Of a stretch of 64,000 nt of DNA, positions 8,715-17,999 are shown piece by piece (the first letter of the stretch is position 1; each line of letters begins with the position of its first letter). Origin of the DNA: Stenotrophomonas maltophilia. GTDB taxonomy: Bacteria > Pseudomonadota > Gammaproteobacteria > Xanthomonadales > Xanthomonadaceae. A program made the position numbers and the translations under genes. The notes below the pieces were generated by a model. It saw only the letters and a program-made list of their open reading frames with translations. It did no database searches and had not been told where the DNA came from. Where the stretch lies: contig FOZF01000004.1 in the NCBI GenBank assembly GCA_900113425.1, positions 248,001 through 312,000 of the forward strand, read 5' to 3'.

Positions 8715-10352
8715 TCACTGCGTGCCACGCTGCACGAAAGGCACTTTTCCGTAGAGCGCGCGCTCGCCTGCGCGCGGATCGTCAACGGCACGACTGGTGC
8801 GATCGAACAGCATTGTCCGCCGTTGCGGCAGCGTATAAGGGGCCCATTGCGACAATCCGGCGTGATTGGGGTCGCCGCTGCGGGCGAAGGCGATCAAGGC
8901 CTCACTCATGGTCGCCGCCAGCGCACGCGCATCATCGCCTCCCCCGGTGCGCGCGCCCGGCAACCCTGCGTTGTCGAACACCAGCGGGATGTCCAGCGTA
9001 TGGAAAGCACGCAGGCGGCCCTCCTCCACCGGCGACCCCCAATCCAGCTGGTACGCCCAGGTCGGTGCTGCGCCTGCGGGCTGGCGCGCCCGCGCTTCCA
9101 GTTCCTCCACCGCTCCACGCCAGCTGCGGCCAGCCGTGGTTGCAGCAAAGAACACTTCGGAGGGCGTGTAGTGCGGATACAGGCGGCGATACTCGGCGAT
9201 CACGGTCTCCGGCCGCAGATCGACGAACTGCTGTCGTTCCAGTTGTGCCGGCAGTGTTTCCCAGGTCAGGGCGAAGTTGGCGGGATCGTTGCCGAGGAAC
9301 GCGCGGGTCTCGTCGCGGGTGTTGCCGATCACCATCGGAATCGCCGCCGACTGCTGCGGCGCCTGTGGCCAGAACGGATGCACCGGCAGCACCACATCGT
9401 CCAGCACCGGGCCAAAGTACAGCGACGTGCTTTCCACGCGCGAGGGATCGCGCGCACGGGTGGCCTCCAGCAACACGTCGACCGGCAGGTCCAGCAGGGC
9501 CTGCACGTCACGTGCAGCGACGGCCTGCATCGCGATCGCAGCCCGCTGCGCGGCCGCGCGCGGTCCGGCAGCGGTGACCTGTTGGCCACTCATCGTCCAC
9601 GCGCGCTGGAACAGCCCTCGGGCCGCAGGCATCGCCATCAGCGTGGCGATCTTGGCGCCCCCGCCGGACTGCCCGAACACCGTGACGTTCGCCGCGTCGC
9701 CACCGAAGACCGCCGCGTGCTGCTGCACCCACTGCAGCGCCTGTACCAGGTCGAGCTGGCCGACGTTGCCCGAGGCGGCGTAGCGCGGATCGCCCAACGC
9801 CCCCAGGTAGAGATAGCCGAACGTGTTCAGGCGATGATTGAGGGTGACCACGACCACATCGCCTCGGCGGCACAGCGCAGCACCGTCGTACAGCGGATCA
9901 CTGCCGGACCCGTTGTTGAATCCTCCGCCGTGCACGTACACCAGCACCGGCCTGCGTCCACCGTCGCCGAGCGCGGGCGTCCACACATTGAGGAACAGGC
10001 AGTCCTCGCTGCCGGGCCCTTCGCTGCCGCCCTGCGGTGCGGCCGGACCGTACTCCAGTGCATCGGCGATGCCGCGCCAGGCGGCTTCATGCCGCGGCGG
10101 CTGGAAGCGGTGGGAGGCGGTATCGGCACCATAGCGGAGGCCACGGAATACCAGTACCCCGTGCTCGCGCTGGCCACGCACACGTCCGCCACGGACCCGG
10201 GCCAAAGGCAGGCGGTCGTCGCGGGCACCCGGCACGCTGGCCAGCGTTGGCAATACGGTGAAGGCAGCCGTAGCGGACGCGGTGGCCAGCGCCCAGCGGG
10301 CGCTGTCGCGCAGGAACCGCCGACGCTGCAGGTCAGCCGGCGCATCGTTCAT
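8715..10352 (-). CDS. Exported type-B carboxylesterase
   Basis: An alpha/beta hydrolase of the carboxylesterase/para-nitrobenzyl-esterase family, 545 residues. The N-terminus has a Tat-like signal (RRRFLRDSARW followed by a hydrophobic stretch). SEDCLFLNVWTP and the oxyanion-hole HGGGF are family signatures; the nucleophile elbow is GQSGGG rather than the common GESAG. The catalytic His is probably in FHTLDIPLVFDN. It overlaps the upstream esterase by 4 bp (ATGA), implying translational coupling. In this locus it probably removes acyl or methyl esters from the imported glycan, but the substrate is unknown. Confidence 0.85.
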   Translation of the reverse strand: MNDAPADLQRRRFLRDSARWALATASATAAFTVLPTLASVPGARDDRLPLARVRGGRVRGQREHGVLVFRGLRYGADTASHRFQPPRHEAAWRGIADALEYGPAAPQGGSEGPGSEDCLFLNVWTPALGDGGRRPVLVYVHGGGFNNGSGSDPLYDGAALCRRGDVVVVTLNHRLNTFGYLYLGALGDPRYAASGNVGQLDLVQALQWVQQHAAVFGGDAANVTVFGQSGGGAKIATLMAMPAARGLFQRAWTMSGQQVTAAGPRAAAQRAAIAMQAVAARDVQALLDLPVDVLLEATRARDPSRVESTSLYFGPVLDDVVLPVHPFWPQAPQQSAAIPMVIGNTRDETRAFLGNDPANFALTWETLPAQLERQQFVDLRPETVIAEYRRLYPHYTPSEVFFAATTAGRSWRGAVEELEARARQPAGAAPTWAYQLDWGSPVEEGRLRAFHTLDIPLVFDNAGLPGARTGGGDDARALAATMSEALIAFARSGDPNHAGLSQWAPYTLPQRRTMLFDRTSRAVDDPRAGERALYGKVPFVQRGTQ

Positions 10353-11332
10353 CGCGCGTCCTCCGCAGGGCCCAGCCAGCGTTGCGCGAGCAGCGGCCAG
10401 AGTGCCAGCGTCGACCGCGCGGGAATGTCCATGCCAAAGCCGTGACCGCCATGGGCGAAGACATGCAGTTCATGCTCGACACCCGCACCCGCCAGTGCCT
10501 GCGCCATGAGTTCACTGTTGCGCACCGACACCACGGAGTCGTCGGCGGCGTGGACCAGCAGCGTCGGCGGCATGTCGCCGCGTACCCGCTGCTGCATTGA
10601 ATAGTCTGCCTGCAGCGAGGTACCCGGATGCTCACCCAGCAGGCGGGCACGCGAGCCGCTGTGCGCATGCGCGCCCATGTCGATCACCGGGTAGACCAGC
10701 ACGGCACGGCTCGGGCGGGCGCTCAGCCGGTCGAGGTCATCCTGTGCGGGATGGACGGCGATGTCGAAGCCGGTGGCCAGCCGCGCCGCGACGTGCCCGC
10801 CCGCCGAGAAGCCCATCACCGCCACGTCGTCCGCGTCCAGCCCGCGCCGTCGCGCCTGGTCGCGCACCACCCGCAGCGCGCGCTGCGCGTCGGCGAGCGC
10901 GGCCTGGCGGTCGCGCCCCGGCTGCGGCAGGCGGTAGCGCAGGACGAACAGCGTGTAACCGGCGCCGTCCACCCAGAACGGAACCAGCGCGCTGCCCTCC
11001 TTGTCGATCACCACCCGCTGGTAGCCGCCGCCGGGGATCACCAGCAGGGCCCTGCCGTTCGGCCGGGTGGGTGTGTACACCTGCAGAGAGGGCGCGTCGA
11101 TCTGGTCGGCGTAGCGGTCCGGGCGTGCAGGGTCCGCACTGCGCTCGACCACCCGCGGCGGACGCGCGGGGCCGGTTTCGCCCGGCACTGCGCCTGCCGG
11201 CCACAACGGCAGCTGCTCGCCCGGCAACGCCTGGACCACACGCTCGCCTTCGCGCAACGACGTGTCGGCCGCGCAGGCGGGCGCCGCCGGTAGCAGCAGG
11301 GTCAGGCACAGCAACACGACGGGCAGACGCAT
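10349..11332 (-). CDS. Secreted alpha/beta-hydrolase esterase (BD-FAE/acetyl-esterase type)
   Basis: A protein of 327 residues starting at ATG 11332, where the signal peptide MRLPVVLLCLTLLLPAAPACA begins; a longer frame from 11383 would put 17 residues ahead of it. The fold signatures are the oxyanion-hole PGGGYQ, the nucleophile GFSAGGH, an Asp in HAADDSVV and the His in GGHGF. This layout matches acetyl- or feruloyl-esterase-like carbohydrate esterases. It is the first gene of the minus-strand esterase operon and is divergent from the hydratase/TRAP operon, with an operator between them, so deacetylation of the glycan is a reasonable role. Confidence 0.82.
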   Translation of the reverse strand: MRLPVVLLCLTLLLPAAPACAADTSLREGERVVQALPGEQLPLWPAGAVPGETGPARPPRVVERSADPARPDRYADQIDAPSLQVYTPTRPNGRALLVIPGGGYQRVVIDKEGSALVPFWVDGAGYTLFVLRYRLPQPGRDRQAALADAQRALRVVRDQARRRGLDADDVAVMGFSAGGHVAARLATGFDIAVHPAQDDLDRLSARPSRAVLVYPVIDMGAHAHSGSRARLLGEHPGTSLQADYSMQQRVRGDMPPTLLVHAADDSVVSVRNSELMAQALAGAGVEHELHVFAHGGHGFGMDIPARSTLALWPLLAQRWLGPAEDAR

Positions 11333-11404
11333 GACTGACGGGGCTCCAACAGGATGGGACAGGGCGCTGGCGGCTTCGGCCAAGACGGCGTGATGCGCTG
11401 CCGC

Positions 11405-11434
11405 TTGCGTGATGACACCGGTTTACCATATACA
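11405..11434 (+). promoter_or_regulatory. Promoter of hydratase/TRAP operon with operator in the spacer
   Basis: TTGCGT (11405-11410), an 18-base spacer and TATACA (11429-11434) form a plausible sigma-70 promoter. The spacer holds TGACACCGGTTTACCA (11413-11428), the island operator with one extra T. A repressor there would block polymerase. The site is also upstream of the divergent esterase operon. Confidence 0.6.
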
Positions 11435-11487
11435 CGTCCTGCAGACGCTGTCGATAGGCAGCGCAACAACGCCAGAGGGAGACGTTC

Positions 11488-12312
11488 TTGAGCAACGAAC
11501 ACGGCACACATGGGCACACGCCGCCGGACGATGCGGCCGCGATAGCCCAGGCCTTCACCACCGCACGCCAGGCGGGCCAGGCACTGCAGGCGTTCCCGGG
11601 TGACATTCCGGCCGACCTGGTCGCGGCCTACCAGGTCCAGGACCTGGCCATCGCCCGCTGGAACCAGCCGGTGGTCGGCTGGAAGGTCGGCTACATCGCC
11701 GCCGAACGCCGCGATGCGTCCGGGGACGAACGGCTGCTGGGCCCGATCTTCAAGCCTCAGCTCAAAAATGCTACCGGTGGAACAACCGATGTTCCGGTGT
11801 TCGTCGGCGGTTTCGCCGCGATCGAGGCCGAGTACGTGCTGGAACTGCTGGAGGATGCCCCCGCCGACCAGCTGCACTGGTCGCCGGAACAGGCTGAAGC
11901 GTTGCCGGCCCGCCTGTACCTCGGTGTCGAAGTGGCCAGCAGCCCGCTGGCGACCATCAACGAGCTCGGCCCGCGTGTGGTGGTATCCGACTTCGGCAAC
12001 AACAACGGCCTCGTGCTGGGGCCGGAGATCGGCAACTGGACGTCCCTCGATGAGTCGGCGTTGCGCGCCGAGACCCTGATCGAGGGTGAAGTGGTCGGCG
12101 TCGGCGGCGCGAGCCGCCTGCCCGGTGGCCTGCGCGCGGCGTACGCGTTTGCGTTGTCCCGTTCCGCGCTCCGCGGCCGGCCCCTGCGGCGTGGCGACCT
12201 GATCGCCACCGGCAATGCGACCGGCATCCACGACATCCAGGCAGGACAAACGGCGCTGGTGCGCTTTGCCGGCTTCGGCGAGATTGCCTGCAGGGCCGTG
12301 CCGGCCGGGTAA
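11488..12312 (+). CDS. FAH-superfamily 2-keto-4-pentenoate hydratase-like protein
   Basis: A cytoplasmic protein of 274 residues resembling MhpD-type hydratases/decarboxylases of the fumarylacetoacetase superfamily. GWKVGY near the N-terminus, EAEYVLEL (metal-binding acidic residues) and the C-terminal DLIATGNATGIHDIQAG are typical. It starts with TTG at 11488, set 6 bases after GAGGGAG. It is the first gene of the operon with the TRAP transporter, GH43 and LacI gene. In a uronate locus it may act on a 2-keto-3-deoxy or unsaturated keto-acid intermediate; the precise reaction cannot be read from the sequence. Confidence 0.75.
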   Translation: MSNEHGTHGHTPPDDAAAIAQAFTTARQAGQALQAFPGDIPADLVAAYQVQDLAIARWNQPVVGWKVGYIAAERRDASGDERLLGPIFKPQLKNATGGTTDVPVFVGGFAAIEAEYVLELLEDAPADQLHWSPEQAEALPARLYLGVEVASSPLATINELGPRVVVSDFGNNNGLVLGPEIGNWTSLDESALRAETLIEGEVVGVGGASRLPGGLRAAYAFALSRSALRGRPLRRGDLIATGNATGIHDIQAGQTALVRFAGFGEIACRAVPAG

Positions 12313-12352
12313 GCCGCGGCACGAACCAGTGAACACGCGCGGGAGGGCGCAG

Positions 12353-13357
12353 ATGATCACACGACGACATTTCCTGGCCGGTGGCGCCACTGCACTTGCC
12401 ACTCCCCTGCTCGCCGCCTGTGGCCGCGGGCCGGGCCCTGACGCAGCCGGCGGCCAACTGCTGACGGCGACCGATGTGCACGTGGCCGATTACCCCACCG
12501 TGACGGCGGTGAAGTGGATCGGCGAGACCCTGCAGCGTGAAACCCAGGGACGCCTGCGTCTGCGCCAGTACCACTCGGGCCAGCTCGGCCGCGAGTCCGA
12601 AGCGATCGACATGGCCCGCTTCGGCGCCATCGACATCACCCGTGTCTATGCGGGCGCGCTGAACAACGCGTTTCCGCTGACCCAGGCGCTGTGCCTGCCC
12701 TACGTGTTCGAATCGGTGGCGCACCAGCGGGCAGCGCTTGACGGCGGCGTGGCCGATGCCGTGCTGCGCGGCTTCGAACGCCGCGATCTGGTCGGCCTGG
12801 CCATCTACGATTCCGGTGCGCGCTGCTTCTACAACACCCGGCATCCGATCACCCAGCCCGGTGACCTGCACGGACTGAAGCTGCGCGTCGCGTCATCGGA
12901 CATCTTCATCCAGCTGATGCGGCTGCTCGGCGCCAACCCGACGCCGATGTCACTGGGCGATACGTTCTCCGGCATGGAGACGCACATGATCGACGGTGCC
13001 GAGAACAACATGCGCAGCTTCCACTCCAGCCGTCACTTCGAAGCCGCGCACTACTGGTCGCAGAGTGATCACTCGTATGCGCCGGACGTGCTGCTGATGT
13101 CACGGGCCAGTTTCGAGCGGCTGCAGCCGGATGACCGCCAGCTTCTGCTGGAGACCGCACGTGCGTCGGTGAAGGTGATGCGTGACCAGTGGGATGCCTC
13201 CGAGGATGCGGCACGGCGCGCGGTGCTGGCGTATGGCGTGAAGGCCAACGAGGTCGACATGCCGGCGTTCCGTGCCGCCGCACAGCCCCTGCTGCAGCAG
13301 TACCTGCAGCACGCGGAAATCGCCGCGCTGGTCGATCGCATCCGCGGTGCAGCCTGA
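12353..13357 (+). CDS. dctP: TRAP transporter substrate-binding protein, Tat lipoprotein
   Basis: The periplasmic binding subunit (334 residues) of a tripartite ATP-independent transporter, which imports organic or uronic acids. The DctP signature region (KLRVASSDIFIQLMRLLGANP, followed by GMETHMIDGAENN) is present. The N-terminus MITRRHFLAGGA combines a twin-arginine motif with the lipobox LLAAC, so it is probably exported folded and lipid-anchored. GGGAGG lies a few bases before the start. It is followed by dctQ after 10 bases. In this island the likely ligand is a mono- or oligo-uronate. Confidence 0.9.
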   Translation: MITRRHFLAGGATALATPLLAACGRGPGPDAAGGQLLTATDVHVADYPTVTAVKWIGETLQRETQGRLRLRQYHSGQLGRESEAIDMARFGAIDITRVYAGALNNAFPLTQALCLPYVFESVAHQRAALDGGVADAVLRGFERRDLVGLAIYDSGARCFYNTRHPITQPGDLHGLKLRVASSDIFIQLMRLLGANPTPMSLGDTFSGMETHMIDGAENNMRSFHSSRHFEAAHYWSQSDHSYAPDVLLMSRASFERLQPDDRQLLLETARASVKVMRDQWDASEDAARRAVLAYGVKANEVDMPAFRAAAQPLLQQYLQHAEIAALVDRIRGAA

Positions 13358-13367
13358 GGACACAGCC

Positions 13368-13907
13368 ATGACCGAAACGACGACGTTCTCCCCACCCGGC
13401 CCCGGGCAGCGCCTGCTGGACCGCATCGCCGACATTGCCATCTACACCGCGGTGGCGGCCCTGCTGGGGCTGGTGGCGGTGCAGGGCTGGCAGGTCTTCG
13501 CGCGCTATGTGATCAACGATTCACCGAGCTGGACCGAACCGGTGACCCTGCTGCTGCTCAGCACTGCGATGAGCCTGGGCGCGGCCTGTGGCGTGCACAC
13601 CAACCGCCACTTCGGCTTCTTCCTGCTGCATGCCTACATGGCGCCGGCGCTGCGCCGCGCGGTGGACGTGCTGGTGCAGCTGGTGGTGGCCGTGCTGGGC
13701 GCATTCATCGCAGTGTGGTCGGCCGAGCTTCTTCTCGACGGCCTGGACATCAAGACCGCCGGTGCCGAGCTTCCGCAGAGCATCAACTACCTGCCGCTGG
13801 CGCTGGGCGGCGTACTGATGGTGGTGTTCGCGCTGAACCGTGCGTGGAAGGCCACGCAGTCCACGCCGGCAGACGCTGCCGCCGATGACGCTGAAGGAGA
13901 TCGTTGA
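13368..13907 (+). CDS. dctQ: TRAP transporter small permease
   Basis: The small integral-membrane subunit (179 residues) linking the binding protein to DctM. Four hydrophobic segments are visible (about residues 22-45, 60-78, 95-120 and 142-162), and the WTEPVTLLLL segment after the first helix is typical of DctQ. It starts at ATG 13368, 10 bases after dctP, and ends 3 bases before dctM, so the three genes are one translational unit. Confidence 0.88.
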   Translation: MTETTTFSPPGPGQRLLDRIADIAIYTAVAALLGLVAVQGWQVFARYVINDSPSWTEPVTLLLLSTAMSLGAACGVHTNRHFGFFLLHAYMAPALRRAVDVLVQLVVAVLGAFIAVWSAELLLDGLDIKTAGAELPQSINYLPLALGGVLMVVFALNRAWKATQSTPADAAADDAEGDR

Positions 13908-13910
13908 TCC

Positions 13911-15194
13911 ATGGGTATCGCCATTCTGTTCTCGGTGTTCGCGGTGTTCCTGCTGCTGGGCGTGCCGGTGGCCTACGCGCTGGCTGCGGCCGCCCTTGCC
14001 ACCCTGCTCTACCTGGACATCCCGTCCATCGTTCTGGTCCAGCAGATTTCGGCAGGCACCGGGTCTGCATCGCTGATCGCCATTCCACTGTTCATCTTCG
14101 CCGGCGAGATCATGATGCGCGGTGGCATCTCCGAGCGCCTGATCGCGCTGGCGTCCTCGCTGGTGGGGCGCCTGCGTGGCGGCCTGGGCCAGGTTTCGAT
14201 CCTGTCCTCGCTGTTCTTCGGCGGCGTCTCCGGCTCGGCCATCGCGGATGTCTCGGCGGTGGGTGGCACGATGATTCCGCAGATGGTCAAGCGCGGCTAT
14301 GACCGCGATTTCGCGGTCAATGTCAGCATCACCGCCGCTCTGGTCGCGCTGCTGGTTCCGCCCTCGCACAACCTCATCCTGTTCTCGGCCGCGGCCGGTG
14401 GCGGCCTCTCGATCGCCGATCTGTTCGCGGCCGGCATCGTTCCTGCACTGCTGATGACGCTGGCATTGATGATCACCGGCTACGTCGTCGCGCGCCGCCG
14501 CGGCTATGGCGTGGAGGTGTTCCCGGGCTGGCGTGCGGTGCTGCTGCGGATGATCTCCGCGCTGCCCGGGCTCGGCCTGGTCGCGCTGATCTTCGTCGGC
14601 ATCCGCGCCGGCATCTTCACCGCGGTGGAAAGCGCGGCGATCGCCGTGGTGTACGCACTGCTGGTGACCACGGTGCTGTACCGGCAACTGCGCTGGCGCG
14701 AGTTCTTCGCCACGGTCGTCCACGCCGCACGCAGCACCGGCGTGATCCTGTTCGTGATCGCCACCGCTGCGGTGTTCGGCTGGCTGCTGGCCTACCTGCA
14801 GGTGCCGGCGGCGGCGGTGGACCTCCTGCGGTCCTTCGCGCACAGCCAGTTCATGGTGCTGCTGATGATCGTGGTGATGCTGTTGCTGCTGGGAACCTTC
14901 ATGGACCTGGCACCGATGATCCTGATCTGCACGCCGATCTTCCTGCCGGTGGCGCGCGCGTACGGCATCGATCCGATCCACTTCGGGCTGGTGCTGGTGC
15001 TGACCGGCGGCCTGGGCCTGGTGACACCGCCGGTAGGCTCGGTGCTGTTCATCGGTACCGCCATCGGCAAGATCAGCGTGGGCCAGAGCATGCGTACCAT
15101 CTGGCCGTTCTGGTTCGCTGCGCTGGGCGTGCTGCTGGTGGTCACCTTCTTCCCTGCCCTGTCGCTGTGGCTGCCGGCCACGCTGCGCAGCTGA
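13911..15194 (+). CDS. dctM: TRAP transporter large permease
   Basis: The 427-residue multi-spanning transport subunit that couples sodium or proton entry to substrate uptake. Family-typical segments include the PLFIFAGEIM, FGGVSGSAIADVSAVGG and LVPPSHN stretches and a late TPPVGSVLFIG. About a dozen hydrophobic helices fill the protein, in line with the usual length. Its position between dctQ and GH43 places it in the same LacI-controlled operon. Confidence 0.92.
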   Translation: MGIAILFSVFAVFLLLGVPVAYALAAAALATLLYLDIPSIVLVQQISAGTGSASLIAIPLFIFAGEIMMRGGISERLIALASSLVGRLRGGLGQVSILSSLFFGGVSGSAIADVSAVGGTMIPQMVKRGYDRDFAVNVSITAALVALLVPPSHNLILFSAAAGGGLSIADLFAAGIVPALLMTLALMITGYVVARRRGYGVEVFPGWRAVLLRMISALPGLGLVALIFVGIRAGIFTAVESAAIAVVYALLVTTVLYRQLRWREFFATVVHAARSTGVILFVIATAAVFGWLLAYLQVPAAAVDLLRSFAHSQFMVLLMIVVMLLLLGTFMDLAPMILICTPIFLPVARAYGIDPIHFGLVLVLTGGLGLVTPPVGSVLFIGTAIGKISVGQSMRTIWPFWFAALGVLLVVTFFPALSLWLPATLRS

Positions 15195-15210
15195 GCCGGA
15201 GACCGCTGCC

Positions 15211-16800
15211 ATGCATCGTCCGCTCCGCCGCATCCCTGCCGTGGCCCTGCTCGGCCTGCTGCTGACCGCGCTTCAGGCCGTGGCCTCCGGCCCGGCCTCA
15301 CCGACCTGGGCGCGTGGGCTGGAGAACCAGCGCCAGGCCGATCTCGGCGACGGCACCTACCTGAACCCGGTGCTGGCCGGCGACCGCCCCGATCCGTCGG
15401 TGCTGAAGGACGGACAGGACTACTACCTGACCCTGTCCTCCTTCGACGCCTATCCCGGCCTGCCGATCTGGCATTCGCGGGACCTGGTCAACTGGCAGCC
15501 GCTGGGCCATGCCATCACCCGCAACGTGGGTGCGATCTGGGCGCCGGACATCGTCAAGCACCGGGGTCGCTACTTCATCTACTTCCCGGCCCGGACCGGC
15601 GAGCACCGCAGCAACTTCGTGGTGTGGGCCGACGACATCCGCGGGCCATGGAGCGATCCGATCGACATCGGCCTGGGCGGCTACATCGACCCCGGCCATG
15701 CGGTGGGCGAGGACGGCAAGCGCTACCTGTTCCTCAGCGGTGGCGACTATGTGCAGCTGGCCGATGACGGACTGAGCGTGGTCGGCACGCCGAAGCATGT
15801 CTACGACGGCTGGCGCTATCCGCAGAGCTGGGACGTGGAGGCCTACGCGCAGGAAGGACCGAAGATCCACTTCCGCGATGGCTGGTACTACATGACCACC
15901 GCCGTGGGAGGCACCGCCGGCCCGCCCACCGGGCACATGGTGATCACGGCGCGCTCGCGCTCCATCCATGGGCCCTGGCAGAACGCACCGAACAATCCGA
16001 TCACGCGCACGCAGTCGGCATCCGAGCCGTGGTGGTCACGCGGCCACGCGACGGTGGTCGAAGGCACCGACGGTCGCTGGTGGATGATGTACCACGGGTA
16101 TGAGAACGGCTTCTGGACCCTGGGTCGGCAGACCCTGCTGGACCCGATCGAGTGGACCGACGACGGCTGGTTCGTGGCCAGGGGCGGTGACCTCGGCCAG
16201 CCGCTGCGCAAGCCCTCCGGAAGCGCCCTGGCACCGCACGGCATGGCGCTCTCGGATGATTTCCGCGGCGGCAGGCTCGGGCCGCAGTGGGCGTTCTTCA
16301 ACCCGGCCAGTGACGAGTACCGGCGCCTGCGCTTCAGCGGCGATGGGCTGGTGATGCAGGGCAAGGGCAGTGCGCCGCGCGACGCGTCGCCGCTGACCAC
16401 GATCGCCGGCGATCCGGCCTACCAGTTCGACGTGGAGCTGGAGGTAGCGCCAGGCGCAGTCGGGGGCGCGCTGCTGTTCTACAGCGACCGCCTCTACGTG
16501 GGCGTGGGCAGCAACGGCGAGCAGTTCATCATGCACCGGTACGGCGAGGAACGCCCTGCCCGGCTTGCGCCCAGCGAGCGCGGCGGCCGGCTCTGGCTGC
16601 GCGTCACCAACAACCGCCATATCGTCACCTTCCATACCAGCAGCGACGGCCGGACCTGGCAGAAGTACCCGGTTCAGATGGAAACCTCGGGTTACCATCA
16701 CAATGTGGCTGGTAAGTTTCTCGCCCTGAAGCCGGCGCTGTACGCTGCCGGTGACGGTGCGGTGACCTTCCGCAGCTTCCGCTACCGCGCGCTGGACTGA
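15211..16800 (+). CDS. Exported GH43-family glycosidase
   Basis: A 529-residue glycoside hydrolase with a signal peptide (VALLGLLLTALQAVASG). Residues about 45-330 form the five-bladed GH43 propeller. The expected acids are seen as Asp61 in GDRPDPSV (base), Asp113 in APDIV (pKa modulator) and Glu215 in QEGPKI (acid). Residues about 345-529 form a C-terminal beta-sandwich like that of GH43 beta-xylosidases. Such enzymes remove arabinose, xylose or galactose side chains from plant glycans, which fits trimming of pectin side chains here. It lies 16 bases after dctM. Confidence 0.88.
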   Translation: MHRPLRRIPAVALLGLLLTALQAVASGPASPTWARGLENQRQADLGDGTYLNPVLAGDRPDPSVLKDGQDYYLTLSSFDAYPGLPIWHSRDLVNWQPLGHAITRNVGAIWAPDIVKHRGRYFIYFPARTGEHRSNFVVWADDIRGPWSDPIDIGLGGYIDPGHAVGEDGKRYLFLSGGDYVQLADDGLSVVGTPKHVYDGWRYPQSWDVEAYAQEGPKIHFRDGWYYMTTAVGGTAGPPTGHMVITARSRSIHGPWQNAPNNPITRTQSASEPWWSRGHATVVEGTDGRWWMMYHGYENGFWTLGRQTLLDPIEWTDDGWFVARGGDLGQPLRKPSGSALAPHGMALSDDFRGGRLGPQWAFFNPASDEYRRLRFSGDGLVMQGKGSAPRDASPLTTIAGDPAYQFDVELEVAPGAVGGALLFYSDRLYVGVGSNGEQFIMHRYGEERPARLAPSERGGRLWLRVTNNRHIVTFHTSSDGRTWQKYPVQMETSGYHHNVAGKFLALKPALYAAGDGAVTFRSFRYRALD

Positions 16801-16840
16801 GTGCGCGGCCGGAAATCCCCCGACTTACCTGGTCCATTAC

Positions 16841-17899
16841 ATGTCAGTGCGCAACAAGAACGATGCCGCCACGCCGGCATTGGCCAAAGGCAAGGCAGCC
16901 ACGATCAACGACATCGCGCGACTGTCCGGAGTGTCCAAGAAAACGGTTTCAAGGATCATCAACAACTCACCGCTGGTGCGCAAGGACACGCGCGACAAGG
17001 TAGAGGCCCTGATGCGCGAGGTGGGCTATACGCCCGATCCGCTGGCGCGCGGCCTGGCCTTCCGTCGATCCTTCCTGATCGGCATGGTCTACGACAACCC
17101 CACCGCGCAGTACATCGTGGACATGCAGTACGGTGCACTCGACGCGCTGCGCGGTTCCAGCTTCGAGCTGGTCGTGCACCCCTGCGACAGCCGCAGCCCG
17201 GGCTACATCGACGGCGTGCGCCGCTTCGTGCAGCAGCAGAAGCTGCATGGGGTGATCCTGGTGCCGCGCGCCTCCGAAGACCAGGCGCTGGCGGACATGC
17301 TGGATGAGATCGGCTGCCGCTTCACCCGCGTGGCCGCGCTGCCGCTGGACGAGAGTTCGCAGATGGTGGTCACCCACGATCGTGACGGCGCCGCCGAAGC
17401 CGCCGACTACCTGCTCTCGCTGGGCCATCGTGACATCGCCCTGGTGACCGGGCCCAGCGCCTACCGTTCGGCGCACGAGCGTACCGCCGGCTTCATCGAT
17501 GCGCTGTCGCAGCGTGGCATCGAGCTGCCCAAGGACCGCATCATCGAGGCGGGCTACACCTTTGAATCGGGTGTGGCCGCCGCCGAGAAGCTGCTGCTGG
17601 GCAAGCGCCGCCCGACCGCGATCTTCACCGGCAACGATGAAATGGCGGCGGGCATCTACAAAGTCGCGCTGCGTGCAGGCATCAACATCCCGCGCCAACT
17701 GTCCATCATCGGCTACGACGACAGCCCGCTGGCCTCGCGCCTGTGGCCGTCGCTGACCTCGGTACGGCGCCATACCCGCGATACCGGCCGCACCGCTGCG
17801 GCGATGCTGATCCAGCCCGATGGCCAGCCGGCGCTGCAGATCGCCAGCGTGCGCCCGCACCTGATCGTGCGCGACTCCTGCCAGCCGCCAGAGGACTGA
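16841..17899 (+). CDS. LacI-family transcriptional regulator of the island
   Basis: A 352-residue repressor with an N-terminal helix-turn-helix (TINDIARLSGVSKKTVSRII, about residues 21-40), the hinge helix segment near PDPLARGLA, and a periplasmic-binding-protein-like effector domain ending in IIGYDDSPLASRLWP. It is the last gene of the hydratase-TRAP-GH43 operon, so it is probably autoregulated. The repeated near-palindrome TGACACCGGTTACCA upstream of the island's operons has the central CCGG/CG typical of LacI operators and is the likely target. The inducer is probably KDG or another uronate intermediate; this is inference. Confidence 0.9.
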   Translation: MSVRNKNDAATPALAKGKAATINDIARLSGVSKKTVSRIINNSPLVRKDTRDKVEALMREVGYTPDPLARGLAFRRSFLIGMVYDNPTAQYIVDMQYGALDALRGSSFELVVHPCDSRSPGYIDGVRRFVQQQKLHGVILVPRASEDQALADMLDEIGCRFTRVAALPLDESSQMVVTHDRDGAAEAADYLLSLGHRDIALVTGPSAYRSAHERTAGFIDALSQRGIELPKDRIIEAGYTFESGVAAAEKLLLGKRRPTAIFTGNDEMAAGIYKVALRAGINIPRQLSIIGYDDSPLASRLWPSLTSVRRHTRDTGRTAAAMLIQPDGQPALQIASVRPHLIVRDSCQPPED

Positions 17900-17916
17900 T
17901 CCGGGAGGGATCAGTC
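17893..17916 (+). terminator. Hairpin overlapping the LacI gene stop codon
   Basis: GGACTGATCC and GGATCAGTCC form a perfect 10-bp stem with a 4-base loop. The stop codon TGA (17897-17899) lies inside the left arm. No T-run follows, so it may stabilise the 3' end instead of acting as a classical terminator. Confidence 0.5.
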
Positions 17917-17999
17917 CGGTAGCCCGCAGGCCTGCCTGCGACTCCGTTGAAGCCGCCTCACCTTGCCGCGGACCGTTGAGCGCTATCGTGCGGCGCAGA

